Shown: positions 1-10,313, numbered from the stretch's first letter. The stretch: 64,000 bases of DNA from Candidatus Cottocaccamicrobium excrementipullorum (GCA_018713255.1 DVFL01000029.1:104517-168516), one strand, 5' to 3'. A program made the numbers and translations. The notes: generated by a model from the sequence alone, not told the origin.

Positions 1-693
1 GGCCAGCATCAGGATAATTTTTAAGATCGGCCCCAGCATGGGAATCATGATGTACCAGATGGTTTGGAGACGGTTGGCTCCGTCAATACGAGCGCTTTCA
101 ATGGCGTCAGTAGATACCTGCTGGATTCCAGCAATGAAGTAGACCATGTAATTTCCCAGGCCGCCCCAGACCGCAGTGATGATCAGGGTCGTCATGGCGT
201 GATCTTTTCCCAGCCAGTTAATGGGCTGGCTGATGATATGAGCTTTCATTAAATATTGGTTGATTTCTCCGTTGTAGGCGTTAAACAGCAGATAAAAAAC
301 CAGACCCATGACAGCGGAACTCATGATGGTGGGAAGAAAAATAATGCTCTGCACCGCCCCGTGTCCGCGTTTGTGGGTATTCAGGAGAAACGCCAGGAAA
401 AAGGCTAAAGGAATGATGATCAGTATTTTTCCAAAACCGTAGGTGAAGGTGTGGACAATACTTTCCCAGTAAACCTTGTCGCGGAATACCCGGGCCAGAT
501 TTTCTAATCCCACGAAGCGGGGAGTTCCCGTTCCATAGCCGCCGTATTGGTAGAATACATATTTTAATGCCCAGAGTACGGGATAGATGGAACAGCTGAG
601 AAAGAGGATCAGATTAGGAATTAAAAAAGAATACGCTTCCAGCGCTTGCTTTAGTTTTTTTCTGCCCAGGGCAGGATTTGAGCTTTGTTTCAT
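1..693 (-). CDS. ABC transporter sugar permease (MalF/UgpA type), 3' end outside window
   Basis: Reverse-strand reading from ATG at 693 gives MKQSSNPALGRKKLKQALEAYSFLIPNLILFLSCSIYPVLWALKYVFYQYGG...; open to the window edge; hydrophobic; next to an SBP gene. Not in the ORF track because it is incomplete. Confidence 0.85.
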   Translation of the reverse strand, partial: MKQSSNPALGRKKLKQALEAYSFLIPNLILFLSCSIYPVLWALKYVFYQYGGYGTGTPRFVGLENLARVFRDKVYWESIVHTFTYGFGKILIIIPLAFFLAFLLNTHKRGHGAVQSIIFLPTIMSSAVMGLVFYLLFNAYNGEINQYLMKAHIISQPINWLGKDHAMTTLIITAVWGGLGNYMVYFIAGIQQVSTDAIESARIDGANRLQTIWYIMIPMLGPILKIILMLA

Positions 694-776
694 GGTTAAT
701 TCTCCTTTTTGTGAGATGGAAAAAGACGGCTCTGTTCAAAAGAAAGGGGGCTGCCGGCCGGCAGCCCCCCGGTGAA

Positions 777-2222
777 CTATTCCAGAGTGGGATTCATTGG
801 GTCATAATTGTCAATTTTAATTTCCCATCCAGTTCCGTTGGCAATAGCATCTTCATACGCTTTGTTGTACCGGTCAGTAAGATCCTGAAGAGTAGAATCA
901 ATGTCAGCATCGCCATAATAAATGGATTCTGCTGTCTTGTACAGATCCTCGCCTTCTACAATCATGCCGGATGTGAAAGCGGCATGAGGGGGTTTGGGAA
1001 GCAGGGCATCGGTTTCTTTGTTAATCAGAAGCCATTTCTTGTTCTTGAAATCCTCGCTGGGATTGGCTTTTTCCAGAATCGAGGGAAGAATGCTGACGCC
1101 GTAACCGCCTTCATAATAGCCAACCAGATAATCTTCATTGGTAAAGATATCTTTGTAAACCTGGAAAGCAGTTTCCAGATTAGGACTCTTGGCATTGATC
1201 AGATAGCCGCTGGTGCCGTCATAGTATTGCTTGCCCAGCCTCTGGCCGCCCACCGTTGGGATGGGAGCCACGTCCCATTTGGAAGAGTCCATGGGGAACT
1301 GATTTTCGTAAACTCCAGGTTCCGCATGAGAGTAGGAGAAGTACATTCCGATCTTTCCTGCCGCAAACTGAGTACGGAGAGGATCAATATCCAGTGATTC
1401 GCAGCCGGGGAATGCGCATTCTTCTGAAAGAAGTTCTTTCCATAATGAAAGAGTAGGAGCCCAAAGGGTAAAATCATATTTGCCTTCTTTAAAATTATAT
1501 CCGTAGTTTGTTCCGGTTTCTGCCTGAAGGCCGATGCACATGGACCGCTCAAGGGCGGAGGAGGCGCTCTTCATGTTTTCTGCAAAACCATAGATGCCTT
1601 CGCCTTTTAACTGGGAGGTGATCAGTTTTGCATCCTCAACCATCTCTTCCAGGGTTTCCGGCGGTCCGTCAATGCCTACCCGATCAAAAATTTCTGTGTT
1701 GTAGAAAAGGCGGCAGGTAGTGCCCGTGGTGGGAATGAAATACAGCTTTCCGTCGATTTCGTTATAGCCGGGAGTAATAACATCGGCAAAATAAGTTTTC
1801 ATGTCCTCGTCCATGAAGGAGTACAGGTCTGCCCATTGCCCCTGTCCAACATACTTGTCAAAAACGGTGTTTTGGTAAACTAAGATATCCGGAAGCTCGC
1901 CGTTTTGGGCTGCCATATCTACTGCCTGCTGATAATTGTCAGTATAAAGGGTGTAGACCACTTCCACATTGTCAGTGTTGTTGGCGTTGTATTCGTCAAT
2001 TTTTTCCTGAACATAAGCGGCATCGTGGCGGTCCTTGGACCAGATATTGATGACGGTCTTTTCTCCGGCTGATTCATTTCCGGATGTTTGGGCTTCTGTT
2101 TGTCCGTTCCCATTCTGGCTGGCAGCGGAGGTGCTGGAAGCGTTATCCGAAGAGCATCCCATGACTGATGCGGCAGCCATAGCAGCTGCAAGACCAAGTG
2201 CAGTAACTTTTTTTCGTTTCAT
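777..2222 (-). CDS. Extracellular solute-binding lipoprotein of a sugar ABC importer (family 1 SBP)
   Basis: 481 aa; signal peptide with lipobox AASVMGC; SBP-like body (NIWSKDRHDAAYVQEKIDEYNANN); upstream of the permease on the same strand. Confidence 0.9.
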   Translation of the reverse strand: MKRKKVTALGLAAAMAAASVMGCSSDNASSTSAASQNGNGQTEAQTSGNESAGEKTVINIWSKDRHDAAYVQEKIDEYNANNTDNVEVVYTLYTDNYQQAVDMAAQNGELPDILVYQNTVFDKYVGQGQWADLYSFMDEDMKTYFADVITPGYNEIDGKLYFIPTTGTTCRLFYNTEIFDRVGIDGPPETLEEMVEDAKLITSQLKGEGIYGFAENMKSASSALERSMCIGLQAETGTNYGYNFKEGKYDFTLWAPTLSLWKELLSEECAFPGCESLDIDPLRTQFAAGKIGMYFSYSHAEPGVYENQFPMDSSKWDVAPIPTVGGQRLGKQYYDGTSGYLINAKSPNLETAFQVYKDIFTNEDYLVGYYEGGYGVSILPSILEKANPSEDFKNKKWLLINKETDALLPKPPHAAFTSGMIVEGEDLYKTAESIYYGDADIDSTLQDLTDRYNKAYEDAIANGTGWEIKIDNYDPMNPTLE

Positions 2223-2480
2223 TGTAACTCCCTCCTTGATTTTGTTAGCAATATTATAAACAAAAGAAGGAAATCGGTAAATTCAGGAAATAAGGTTTTC
2301 ATGTTCGAAATTTAAGGTCTTTTTCTCTTCTCTTCTTTCCTTATCCATAATAAATAATTATGGAAATAAATAATGAATAAATATTTGATATTTGATTTCA
2401 GCGGTATTACACTATGATTGTAAAGAAAACCAATGAGAGCTGTACCGGCTGTTTGCATCAGCCGGATATAAGGAGCAGTG

Positions 2481-2744
2481 ATGGGGAAGAAGAGAACAGA
2501 AAGATGCTGTGGGCTGGATACCCCTTATGGATATACCGTAGCACAGAATTTAAAAGATGCCGGCTGTACAGAGGAATTGATCCGGCAGTTTATGGTGCTT
2601 CAGAAAGATGGAGAGGCGGAAAAGCAGATTCAGCTTCTTTCGGGGCATCGCAGACATTTGCTGGATGTGCTTCATCAGGAGGAAAGGCGGATAGATTGCC
2701 TGGATTACCTGATGTATCAAATCCAGAAAAGAGATCAGAATTAA
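2481..2744 (+). CDS. Small protein resembling the C-terminal coiled-coil/dimerisation region of MerR regulators, without HTH
   Basis: MGKKRTERCCGLDTPYGYTVAQNLKDAGCTEELIRQFMVLQKDGEAEKQIQLLSGHRRHLLDVLHQEERRIDCLDYLMYQIQKRDQN; AAGGAG Shine-Dalgarno just upstream of ATG 2481; directly precedes the DUF3737 gene. Confidence 0.65.
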   Translation: MGKKRTERCCGLDTPYGYTVAQNLKDAGCTEELIRQFMVLQKDGEAEKQIQLLSGHRRHLLDVLHQEERRIDCLDYLMYQIQKRDQN

Positions 2745-2767
2745 ATGACGATTAGGAGGTTTTTATT

Positions 2768-3631
2768 ATGAAAACAATTCAACATCAGACATTTGACGCA
2801 GAACGAGCCTTGTATGGCAGCGATGGTATTTTAGTAAAAGATTGTTCCTTTGATGGTCCGGCAGACGGGGAGAGTGCATTTAAAGAATGCAGGGATGTTC
2901 AGGTGGAGCACAGCTTTTTCAATCTCCGGTATCCCTTCTGGCATGATCATGGTCTTATCATTAAAGATTCAGAAATGACAGAGCTTTGCCGTGCCGCGTT
3001 ATGGTATTCCGATCATATTTCCATCGAGAACACTAAGCTCCATGGGATTAAGGCGCTGAGGGAATGCAAAGAGGTAGAGATGCGCGGCTGTGATGTGATT
3101 TCACCGGAATTCGGCTGGTCCGTTCACAACATTACCATGAATGACTGTGATGCAGAAAGCGAGTATTTTATGATGCGTTCCACCGGCCTGCATTTCACCA
3201 ATGTGAGGATGAAAGGTAAATATTCCTTCCAGTACATTGAAAACGCGGTCTTTGAGCATTGTGTTTTTGATACGAAAGACGCTTTCTGGCACGGGAAAAA
3301 TGTGATTGTTCGGAACAGTGTGGTTAAGGGAGAATATCTGGCATGGTACTGTGAGAACGTTACCTTTGAAAATTGCAGAATCATCGGCACTCAGCCTCTG
3401 TGCTACTGCAAGAATCTGAAATTAATCAACTGCGAAATGATCGATTGTGATCTGGCGTTTGAACGCAGCCAAGTGCAGGCAGAGATTACCACGCCGGTAA
3501 TCAGCGTTAAGAATCCTCTGGCCGGCAGCTGCATTATCCTTCCTGAGGTGGGGGAGATTATCCGCGACATTAAAGAAGGAACAGGCACTGTGAAGGTGCA
3601 GAATCAGGAGAAATCACCGATTTGCGCCTAA
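2768..3631 (+). CDS. DUF3737 family protein (right-handed beta-helix-like)
   Basis: 287 aa with repeated short N/C-rich beta-helix coils (ENTKLHGIKALRECKEVEMRGCDVISPEFGWSVHNITMNDCDAESEYFM); AGGAGG SD upstream. Confidence 0.8.
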   Translation: MKTIQHQTFDAERALYGSDGILVKDCSFDGPADGESAFKECRDVQVEHSFFNLRYPFWHDHGLIIKDSEMTELCRAALWYSDHISIENTKLHGIKALRECKEVEMRGCDVISPEFGWSVHNITMNDCDAESEYFMMRSTGLHFTNVRMKGKYSFQYIENAVFEHCVFDTKDAFWHGKNVIVRNSVVKGEYLAWYCENVTFENCRIIGTQPLCYCKNLKLINCEMIDCDLAFERSQVQAEITTPVISVKNPLAGSCIILPEVGEIIRDIKEGTGTVKVQNQEKSPICA

Positions 3632-3673
3632 TTGATTCCTTTGGCTGGCAGAGAACAGGAAAGAGAGAAAAAT

Positions 3674-4204
3674 ATGAAAAAAAAGTTTTGGGTTTTGGCT
3701 GCCGTGGTGTTCGGAATGACGATGATGCTGGCTGGCTGCAGCCAAGCCAGCGAAAAAGCGGAAGCAGTTGAAGAAAGCACCGCAGAAGAGAGCGTTTCTG
3801 AGAGCGCTTTTGAGGAAGAAATGTCAGAATCAAGTCAAGAGGAGGAAAAGGAAATGAGGATGAACGTGCAGATTGGAGAGCATGTTTTTACGGCGTCATT
3901 GGAGAATAATGATGCAGTGAACGCGCTGGTAAAATTAATGGAGAAGGAGCCGATAACCATACAGATGAGCGATTATGGCGGATTTGAGAAGGTAGGAGGC
4001 CTGGGTACCAGCCTTCCGGCCAGCAACCGTCAGACCACCACTCAGGCGGGGGATATCGTTCTGTATCAGGGAAGCCAGATCGTCATGTTTTACGGCTCTA
4101 ACTCCTGGAGCTACACCAGACTGGGACGGATTACAGATTTAACCGGCTGGCAAGAGGCCTTGGGCAGCGGCGGCATTACAGTTACCTTCTCCTTGGAAAA
4201 ATAA
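3674..4204 (+). CDS. Lipoprotein with cyclophilin-like fold domain
   Basis: MKKKFWVLAAVVFGMTMMLAGCSQ lipobox, acidic linker, then MNVQIGEHVFTASLENNDAVNALVKLMEKEPITIQMSDYGGFEKVGGLGTSLP... typical of cyclophilin-like DUFs. Confidence 0.8.
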   Translation: MKKKFWVLAAVVFGMTMMLAGCSQASEKAEAVEESTAEESVSESAFEEEMSESSQEEEKEMRMNVQIGEHVFTASLENNDAVNALVKLMEKEPITIQMSDYGGFEKVGGLGTSLPASNRQTTTQAGDIVLYQGSQIVMFYGSNSWSYTRLGRITDLTGWQEALGSGGITVTFSLEK

Positions 4205-4211
4205 AAACAAG

Positions 4212-4252
4212 AAAAAGATGTCATATCATGGAAGATGGATGGCATCTTTTTT
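4212..4252 (+). terminator. Rho-independent terminator
   Basis: aaaaagatgtcat ... atggcatctttttt hairpin with T run after the 4204 stop. Confidence 0.75.
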
Positions 4253-4359
4253 GTTTTCAGCGATTATGCTGACAATTTATCTGCTTTCTGCTATGATAGG
4301 CTTTATTGCAGAGGTTCGTCAGCTGGGCGGCCGGCAGAATGGAGGAAGGAGTGGGAAGA

Positions 4360-5976
4360 ATGATGAGCAGCGGCAAAATAACGGTTTTTGTCAATGGCAA
4401 GATATTTACCTCGAATCCCAGGATGCCTTATGGGGACAGTCTGGTGATAAAGGATGGCCGTATTTTGTGGATTGGCAGGAGAAAAGAAATGCCCGAAGAA
4501 TTTCAAAAGGCAGGAGAAACCGTAGATTTTTGCGGAAGAAGGGTGATTCCAGGATTTGTGGATGCGCATATGCATCCGGTGATGCTGGCGGATCTGAGAA
4601 GGAAGATTACGGTAATGCCGCCGGAGGTTAATTCCATTGAAGCGTTGATTCAGGCAATTAAAGTGAAAAGGCAGCAGCAGAAAGCGGGAGAGTGGATTGA
4701 AGGCTGGGGATATGATGAAAGCGGACTGTTGGAGAAGCGTTCTCCCACCCGTTACGATCTGGATTTAGGATGCAGCGATTCTCCAGTATCCATTATGCGG
4801 ACCTGTGCGCATATTCGTTGTGTCAACAGCGTGGCCCTTAAGCTGGCCGGGATTGACCGAAATACTCCTGATCCTCCTGGAGGAGAAATTGAGCGGGATG
4901 CAGAGGGAGAGCCAACGGGAGTGCTGAAAGAAAAGGCAAGCACGCTGTTCGGCGCACTTCTTCCAGAGGAATCTGTGGAAAGTCGGAGAGACCATCTTCT
5001 TGAACTGGGAGATCTTTTGCTTTCTCAGGGAATTACAGCAATCTGCGATATGGGAGATTTGGACGGCCTGGATAATCTGCCGGTATATGAAGCTGCGCTG
5101 AAGAAGGGCTTCAGGCAGAGAACGGGGGTGTATTATCTATGGGATTTTTTCGCGGATAAGGAATCCTTTCAAATTCTGCCTGAGATGATGGATCGGGAGA
5201 GGCAGCTGTTTGTTGCGGGACTTAAGCTGATTGGAGATGGGAGCATTTCTGGAAGAACTGCCTGGATGAGCCGGCCTTATCTGGGAAGTGACAGAGAATA
5301 CGGCATTTCGGTATGCAGTGATGAACTGCTGGATCAGGCCATTGAATACTGCAGGGAACATCACTGTCAGCTGGCCATTCACGCCATGGGAGGCAAGGCC
5401 ATCGACCGAATGATCAATCGAGTGTGCAGAGAGAAAAAATGGACTCCGGAGGGGATTCCTTATGTGCGCATGGAACATGTGACGGACCCTTCCAGGGAAA
5501 GCATCAGAAAAGCCGCGGAACACGGGATTTCCTTTGTTACCCAGCCGATTTTCCAATATGCAGAAAGTGCAAGCTATCTGGCTAATTTAGGGCCGGAGTG
5601 GATGAAGGAATGTTATCCTGTCCGGACAATTCTGGAAGAGGGAGCAGAACTGGGCTTTTCAACAGATGCGCCGGCCACCTTCTGGTCCAATCCCTCGGAC
5701 CCTTTCCCAGGACTTAAACAGGCGGTAACCCGGATATCGGCTTCCGGAGTGGACTGTGGACAGGATCAGGCGGTGGGGATAGAAACCGCTGTCAGGCTGT
5801 ATACCGATGGTTCCGCCAGAGCTGCCGGATTTTCCCATATTGGAATGCTGGCTCCTGGATATCATGGAGATTTTATTGTGCTGAACCGGGATATTCTGAC
5901 CATCCCGTCCCAGGAGATAGATACTCTCCAGGTGATGGAGACTTATCTGGATGGCCAGTGTGTTTACCGGCGCTGA
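4360..5976 (+). CDS. Amidohydrolase family protein (YtcJ-like, metal-dependent)
   Basis: DAHMHP metal-binding motif; ORF 4306..5976 with likely start at 4360 (MMSSGKITVFVNGKIFTS); C-terminal GYHGDFIVLNRDI. Confidence 0.85.
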   Translation: MMSSGKITVFVNGKIFTSNPRMPYGDSLVIKDGRILWIGRRKEMPEEFQKAGETVDFCGRRVIPGFVDAHMHPVMLADLRRKITVMPPEVNSIEALIQAIKVKRQQQKAGEWIEGWGYDESGLLEKRSPTRYDLDLGCSDSPVSIMRTCAHIRCVNSVALKLAGIDRNTPDPPGGEIERDAEGEPTGVLKEKASTLFGALLPEESVESRRDHLLELGDLLLSQGITAICDMGDLDGLDNLPVYEAALKKGFRQRTGVYYLWDFFADKESFQILPEMMDRERQLFVAGLKLIGDGSISGRTAWMSRPYLGSDREYGISVCSDELLDQAIEYCREHHCQLAIHAMGGKAIDRMINRVCREKKWTPEGIPYVRMEHVTDPSRESIRKAAEHGISFVTQPIFQYAESASYLANLGPEWMKECYPVRTILEEGAELGFSTDAPATFWSNPSDPFPGLKQAVTRISASGVDCGQDQAVGIETAVRLYTDGSARAAGFSHIGMLAPGYHGDFIVLNRDILTIPSQEIDTLQVMETYLDGQCVYRR

Positions 5977-5981
5977 TTGGC

Positions 5982-6701
5982 TCAGTGGCCTGAGGGTTTT
6001 CGGCTTAACAGTCCCTGTTCGCTGGTTAAGTCAGCGTGGGCCAGCTTGATGAAGACAATTCCCAGGGGGATTAAGGCCAGCCATATGGATTTTTCCTCCA
6101 GGAAACGGCAGATGGCGGTCAGAAGAACGGCGCCTGCCGAAAAACACAGGAGCATTCTGGCATGGGCCAGACCTTTTCGGAGGGAGCCCTGGTCCCGTTT
6201 TCGGAAGTAATGGGTAAAGGCAATCCCTGTCTGTCGAAGATGATTGGTGCAGAATGTGGTGGCCATAGGGATTCCTGCTGCCTGGCGGAAGGTATTGTAC
6301 TGCATGGAGGCAATAAAATTAATTAGAACCTGGACAATCTGGTTGGGAAGGCTTAAGGGAATAAAGCCGATCCCAAAAAGCATAATGATCTCAAAGGCAG
6401 CCAGATAGGTGTCCCATCGGAGGAGCCCAAATTTTCTAGTGCGCACCGGAAGAATTTCTGAGAGAACGGTTCCGGCAAAGTAGGCGCAGATCGGAATAAA
6501 ATAATAACAGCCTTGGGCCCAGTGCCCTTTTCCAAAAGCAATGGACATGAGAACAAAATTGGCGGTTTGGGCGTTGCAGAATACCCCGCCCCGCATATTG
6601 TAGGTGTAAGCGCCCATCATGCCGGCGGCAGTCATCAGCAGATCGAAGGTGCTTGGCTGTTCACAGGCCAGGTATTGGGGTTCTTGTGGTTCTGTATTCA
6701 T
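5982..6701 (-). CDS. YoaK family membrane protein (DUF1275)
   Basis: 239 aa, multi-TM; DAAGMMGAYTYNMRGGVFCNAQTANFVLMSIAFG-type N-terminus and MATTFCTNHLRQTG motif. Confidence 0.85.
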   Translation of the reverse strand: MNTEPQEPQYLACEQPSTFDLLMTAAGMMGAYTYNMRGGVFCNAQTANFVLMSIAFGKGHWAQGCYYFIPICAYFAGTVLSEILPVRTRKFGLLRWDTYLAAFEIIMLFGIGFIPLSLPNQIVQVLINFIASMQYNTFRQAAGIPMATTFCTNHLRQTGIAFTHYFRKRDQGSLRKGLAHARMLLCFSAGAVLLTAICRFLEEKSIWLALIPLGIVFIKLAHADLTSEQGLLSRKPSGH

Positions 6702-6823
6702 GTTTCTTCTCCTTGACGTTTAAAATGATACAGTATAGAATTTAATCTTACAAGAAAACAAAATCAAACTGTTATTTTCTGTATAGATTACAAATTTAAA
6801 CTGTAAACCGTAAGGAGGAAGCC

Positions 6824-7738
6824 ATGAATCTTCAGACCATGGATTATATGATTGCTCTGGCGGACGAGCGGAGCGTGTCGGCGGCGGCCAGGCGGCTGCA
6901 TATTACTCAGCAAAGCTTAAGCGCCCACCTTGCCTCGGTGGAGAAAGAATTGGGATGCCGTTTGTTTGAGCGGAGAGTTCCCCTGGAGATTACTTATGCA
7001 GGGGAAGAATTTTTAAGATATGCCTATTCTATTCAAAAGCAAATGAAAATGCTGCATCATACGTTTGATGCCATTCGCAGGGAGGAAAAGGGACTGCTGG
7101 AGGTGGGGATTACCAGCAACCGGGGGCTGGTAATTCTGCTGCCGGTTATCCTGGCGTTTCAAGAAGCACATCCTGGGATAGAGCTGAAGATTGTGGAGGA
7201 TACTAATGAGGCGCTGGTGAAGAAACTGGAAAAGGGAGAGATCCATGTGGGCGTCTCGGATTTTGCTTCAGGCCACTCAGGAATTCATGTGGTGAGGGCT
7301 TATCGGGAGAGAGTGGTATTTGTAATCCAGAAAGAACTGTTTGCCAGGCTTTACGGAGAAGCAGCCGGAGAGGTGATCCGCAGAATTCAAGAGGGAGAGC
7401 TGAAACTCCTGGAAGAATGCCCTCTTCTTCTTGGCCATGAAGAGGACATTGCCGGAAAATATGCCAGGAGACTGATGGAAACTTTCAGCACATCGCCTGT
7501 GGTGCGGGCAGAAGCAAAGAATACGGTACTGCTTTTGGAGCTGTGCGCCGCAGGAATGGGCGGCTGTTTCTGCCCGGAGATTATTGTAAAAAACACATTG
7601 TCTCAAGAAAAGAAAGACGCCCTGCTGACCATAACCCTGGGGCAGGAAGCGGAGTATGAGATGTATATTGGATGGCGGGAAGACTGGCATGTTATCCAGG
7701 ACTTTGTAGAAACCATGGCAAAGCAGATGAGAAATTAA
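6824..7738 (+). CDS. LysR family transcriptional regulator
   Basis: 304 aa; N-terminal wHTH (MDYMIALADERSVSAAARRLHITQQSLSAHLASVEKELGCRLFERR). Confidence 0.92.
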   Translation: MNLQTMDYMIALADERSVSAAARRLHITQQSLSAHLASVEKELGCRLFERRVPLEITYAGEEFLRYAYSIQKQMKMLHHTFDAIRREEKGLLEVGITSNRGLVILLPVILAFQEAHPGIELKIVEDTNEALVKKLEKGEIHVGVSDFASGHSGIHVVRAYRERVVFVIQKELFARLYGEAAGEVIRRIQEGELKLLEECPLLLGHEEDIAGKYARRLMETFSTSPVVRAEAKNTVLLLELCAAGMGGCFCPEIIVKNTLSQEKKDALLTITLGQEAEYEMYIGWREDWHVIQDFVETMAKQMRN

Positions 7739-8856
7739 GGAAAAACAGTTTCTTTCATCTGTTCCAGGGAATAGTAGTCGTTGGTCAGCGTATACTCAGC
7801 GGTTTCGAAGATTACGCAGTCCGGCTGAAAAAGATCAACGTAGTAATCAAGGTTCAGCACATTTTGATAATCGTGAACAATGATGTATTCGCCAAAGCTG
7901 TTTTCCAGAAATTTATACCCCATTCCATTCATGTAGCTGCCCTGGAAGGACAGGACTTTCGGGGCGCCCTGATCTATCCGCTTGGGATTTCTTAGATAGC
8001 GGAAGGTATGGTACTGGGAATCCAGCATTACCTCTGCAGAGTACTGGCTGGTAACTTCCTCAATGGGGTCAATGGGTTCAAAAACAGGCTCATATTCATG
8101 AATGGGAAATTCCGACACCATTAAGGAGGTATTGAGTCTCTGGCTGATCTGATAGTCCTCCTTAACATTAACATGGAGACCAGGGAAAAATTGCTGCAGG
8201 TTAGAAAGAATGGCGTTGCAGCCGTAAAATGCGCCCAGGTCATTCCAGTGTCCGGCATTATAAACCTGGTTAAAAACAGCCTCCCCTTCCCTGGTTTTTT
8301 CTTTCAGAAGTTCGGTGTTGTCCACGTAATTGACGCCAAGTTCATCCAGGCAGCCAAGAAACTCATTTACCCAGCCGGCATCGTAATTGATTCCCCGGCG
8401 AAGCTTGTCTGACAGCACCGTGGTTTTAGCCGGGTTAAAGACGAAGAGGAAGGGAATACCCCGTTCCTGGCAGTAATCTTGAGCCCGTTTAATAAACTGA
8501 GCAAACTCCTGGTGAAATTCGCCGAACCGGATATTTCTTCCGGTTTTGAAAAAAACGTAGCCGTCCTTTCCGCAATCGTAGGTGGGATGGACCATTTTGT
8601 GAAACAGCTTGTCGTTTAACATAGTGTAGCCCAGAATCATCTCATCCCGGAAGCCGATGCGGTCCTCCACATAGGCGGACAAATCGGACAGAAGGGAGCT
8701 TCCTTCCTTGGGATGGTAGTTGGGGCCAAAGGGATTATTCATCAGTTCCCGGTTGTCGATGGGAGAGACCACATTTTCTTCCCAGTTAAAAGCGGCTGCC
8801 GGAGCGAAAAGAGCCAGGATAAACAAAATAATCACGGCAATTCTTAATTTCTTCAT
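7735..8856 (-). CDS. AlgX/AlgJ-like SGNH-type polysaccharide O-acetylation partner (secreted/membrane anchored)
   Basis: 373 aa; N-terminal signal anchor; ENRELMNNPF...DRIGFRDEMI...; AGHWNDLGA motif; directly downstream of an MBOAT gene. Confidence 0.7.
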   Translation of the reverse strand: MKKLRIAVIILFILALFAPAAAFNWEENVVSPIDNRELMNNPFGPNYHPKEGSSLLSDLSAYVEDRIGFRDEMILGYTMLNDKLFHKMVHPTYDCGKDGYVFFKTGRNIRFGEFHQEFAQFIKRAQDYCQERGIPFLFVFNPAKTTVLSDKLRRGINYDAGWVNEFLGCLDELGVNYVDNTELLKEKTREGEAVFNQVYNAGHWNDLGAFYGCNAILSNLQQFFPGLHVNVKEDYQISQRLNTSLMVSEFPIHEYEPVFEPIDPIEEVTSQYSAEVMLDSQYHTFRYLRNPKRIDQGAPKVLSFQGSYMNGMGYKFLENSFGEYIIVHDYQNVLNLDYYVDLFQPDCVIFETAEYTLTNDYYSLEQMKETVFP

Positions 8857-8879
8857 GAATGGATTCCTCCTCCCTTTGC

Positions 8880-10313
8880 TTAATACTGAAAATACAGGAA
8901 GGGACTGTAGGTAGAATTAACAATGCACATCACATCAATGATTCCCAGCAGCAGCAAAAGCACTTCCTGAAGCAGGAAAAGAACAGGGGTATTTTCTGCT
9001 GTCTCTTCCAATTTTTTTAATGGTTTCCACGAGCATGGAACAGCGCCTAAAATCGCCGCCGCCATTAACACTAGGATCTTAAATTCAAAGAAATAGGGCC
9101 AGGACAGGTCGATAAAGGAAAAATCAGCCAGTCCGAACATGATGGCGAAATACTGACAGATCTGGGACAGGCTGGCCAGCCGGAAAAAGATCCAGCTGAT
9201 GTAGACGATAAACATGGCTGCAGCCCATTTGATCCATCCCGGCGTTTTCTTGTACCAGGACTTGTCCCGGATGCACCGCTCTGCCACAACACAGACGCCG
9301 TTCAAGCATCCCCACAAAAGATAATTCCATCCGGCACCATGCCAGATTCCGGTGAGAAGGAATACTACAAACAAGTTGCGGAGGGTTTTGAAAAAGCCCT
9401 TCCGATTTCCTCCAAGGGGAATATAAACATATTCCCGAAACCAGGTGCCCAGGGAGATATGCCATCTTCTCCAAAATTCGGAGATGGAGAGAGAGCAGTA
9501 GGGAAAGTGAAAATTGTCTTTGATCTGAATGCCAAAGAGGCCGGAGAGCCCGATGGCAATATCGGAATACCCGGAAAAGTCATAATAAATCTGCAGCATA
9601 TAAAGGAAGGCGCCTCCCCATGCAGTGGGTGCATCAATGCCATATGCTGCGCTGCTTTGAATATCTGCCACCACCGCCCCGAAGGTATCCGCCAGAATCA
9701 GTTTTTTTGCCATGCCGATGATGATGCGGTTAATGCTTCGGATCACCTGAGTGGAATCGGGAATTTTCCGGTTAAGCTGTCCTTGAAATTCCTTCCACAG
9801 CTGGATGGGACCAGAGCTTACCTTGGGGAAAAAGGTGAGGTAAAGGGCCGTGTCCAGGAAGCTTCCTGGCGCGGCGTCGCCGCGATAAGTGTCCGTCAGA
9901 TAGGAAACAGCGGAAAAAGTGATAAAGGAAATTCCTAATGGGGCGGCAATGCTGATTCCCAAAGAGCTTCCAGTAAAAATCCGGAAGACGAAAGCGGCAT
10001 ACTTGCAGACAAACAGGATCAGCAGAACGCCGAAGGCGGAGAGTGCCAGCCAGAATTTAGGAGAGGGATTCTGTTTTCGGGCGGCGATGAGCCTGCCGGC
10101 GGCATAAACCAGAATGGAATATCCCACGAGGAAAAAGGCGTCCCGAATTCCGGCACAGGCATAAAATCCCAGACTGGCAATCCATAAGAAAAGATCTTTC
10201 ATCCTTAGAGTCTGGAGAGTTTTCCATTTCCAGCCAATCAGCTCAATCCCATAATATCCTGCCAGACATAAGGGAAGAAATACAAATAAAAAAACAAGAT
10301 GAGTAAAAGGCAT
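8880..10313 (-). CDS. MBOAT family O-acyltransferase (AlgI/DltB-like)
   Basis: 477 aa multi-TM; conserved SEFWRRWHISLGTWFREYVYIPLGGNRKG and LTGIWHGAGWNYLLWG motifs. Confidence 0.95.
   Translation of the reverse strand: MPFTHLVFLFVFLPLCLAGYYGIELIGWKWKTLQTLRMKDLFLWIASLGFYACAGIRDAFFLVGYSILVYAAGRLIAARKQNPSPKFWLALSAFGVLLILFVCKYAAFVFRIFTGSSLGISIAAPLGISFITFSAVSYLTDTYRGDAAPGSFLDTALYLTFFPKVSSGPIQLWKEFQGQLNRKIPDSTQVIRSINRIIIGMAKKLILADTFGAVVADIQSSAAYGIDAPTAWGGAFLYMLQIYYDFSGYSDIAIGLSGLFGIQIKDNFHFPYCSLSISEFWRRWHISLGTWFREYVYIPLGGNRKGFFKTLRNLFVVFLLTGIWHGAGWNYLLWGCLNGVCVVAERCIRDKSWYKKTPGWIKWAAAMFIVYISWIFFRLASLSQICQYFAIMFGLADFSFIDLSWPYFFEFKILVLMAAAILGAVPCSWKPLKKLEETAENTPVLFLLQEVLLLLLGIIDVMCIVNSTYSPFLYFQY

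Noticed and set aside
678-1397. 239-aa plus-strand ORF
   Set aside because: Antisense to the SBP gene, lacks plausible family motifs; frame shadow of a real minus-strand CDS.
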